Source: Sediminibacterium ginsengisoli
GTDB lineage: Bacteria > Bacteroidota > Bacteroidia > Chitinophagales > Chitinophagaceae
Length of the DNA: 13,514 bases
Reading direction: 5' to 3'
Assembly: GCA_945860335.1 (NCBI GenBank)
Contig: CAMAQW010000028.1
Coordinates: forward strand, 1 to 13,514
This document shows, piece after piece, positions 13,492 to 13,514 of this stretch; the stretch's first letter is position 1; every line of letters starts with the position of its first letter. Made by a program: the position numbers and the translations under genes. The notes beneath the pieces were generated by a model. The model ran no database searches. It worked only from the letters and a program-made list of their open reading frames with translations, and was not told the DNA's origin.

Positions 13492-13514
13492 ATGACCTAT
13501 CCTTATCAGCTTAC
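13492..13514 (+). CDS. Start of a divergent gene, possibly acetyl-CoA synthetase (7 codons only)
   Basis: The last 23 bases open with ATG and read MTYPYQL before the window ends. Acetyl-CoA synthetases of Bacteroidota, as I recall them, often begin with a similar M-x-Y/F-P-Y-x-I peptide, and MHS-type transporters sit near acs in this group, so acs is my best guess. Seven residues cannot establish this. A seven-codon open frame starting at 13472 (MTSNDLP) ends in a TGA that overlaps this ATG as ATGA, which is either chance or a coupled leader peptide. Confidence 0.3.

Noticed and set aside
1..13514. CRISPR, tRNA/rRNA, insertion sequence, toxin-antitoxin or phage defence cassette
   Set aside because: No repeat-spacer pattern, RNA-gene signature, transposase, or paired small genes of those types were seen on either strand. 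The CHAT-like gene has no defence neighbours.

Overview
The window reads as a piece of chromosome from a Bacteroidota bacterium, most likely near Chitinophagaceae/Sphingobacteriia (inference). The signs are AT-rich DNA, start codons without strong Shine-Dalgarno sequences, two upstream matches to the Bacteroidota -7 promoter element TAnnTTTG, a GldA-type ABC ATPase, outer-membrane proteins with SPase I signals that leave an N-terminal Gln, and a small membrane protein of a kind I know only from Bacteroidota. I see no tRNA, rRNA, insertion sequence, CRISPR array or phage gene. Coding density is very high and no gene-free stretch exceeds about 155 bp.

Layout. (1) 1-1866, minus strand: a PhoB/OmpR-type response regulator, then its histidine kinase 8 bp downstream, then the first 25 codons of a GalE-like epimerase cut by the window edge. 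(2) 2015-4177, plus strand and divergent from the regulator: a 720-aa exported protein of unknown function whose C-terminus carries a His/Cys arrangement like CHAT/caspase-fold (clan CD) peptidases. (3) 4186-4821, minus: a GloB/GloC-like metallo-beta-lactamase-fold hydrolase, tail to tail with the previous gene. (4) 4882-8235, plus: a 1117-aa exported protein that appears to join a degenerate gluzincin-like domain, a TolB-like beta-propeller and an Omp85-like outer-membrane barrel. (5) 8218-10744, minus: a run eno, FtsB/DivIC-like gene, small unknown gene, nth (endonuclease III). (6) 10794-11522, minus: a GldA-like ABC ATPase. (7) 11585-13337, minus: an MHS-family major facilitator transporter and a 71-aa two-helix membrane protein 10 bp downstream. 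(8) 13492-13514, plus: seven codons of a divergent gene, possibly acetyl-CoA synthetase.

How the parts fit. Most genes are housekeeping: glycolysis, division, base-excision repair, signalling and uptake. eno next to an FtsB-type gene is a widespread arrangement and supports the assignment of the small division gene. The transporter plus its small partner beside a possible acs start suggests uptake of acetate or another small carboxylate, but only seven codons support the acs idea. The two large exported proteins are the least ordinary content: a possible secreted CHAT-like peptidase, and a barrel protein whose Omp85-like signature is preceded by a propeller and a catalytically dead-looking peptidase domain instead of recognisable POTRA repeats.

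Several starts were set at internal ATG or GTG codons because the longest open frames begin at TTG or GTG inside a neighbouring gene. All family calls rest on reading motifs by eye; no database search was run.
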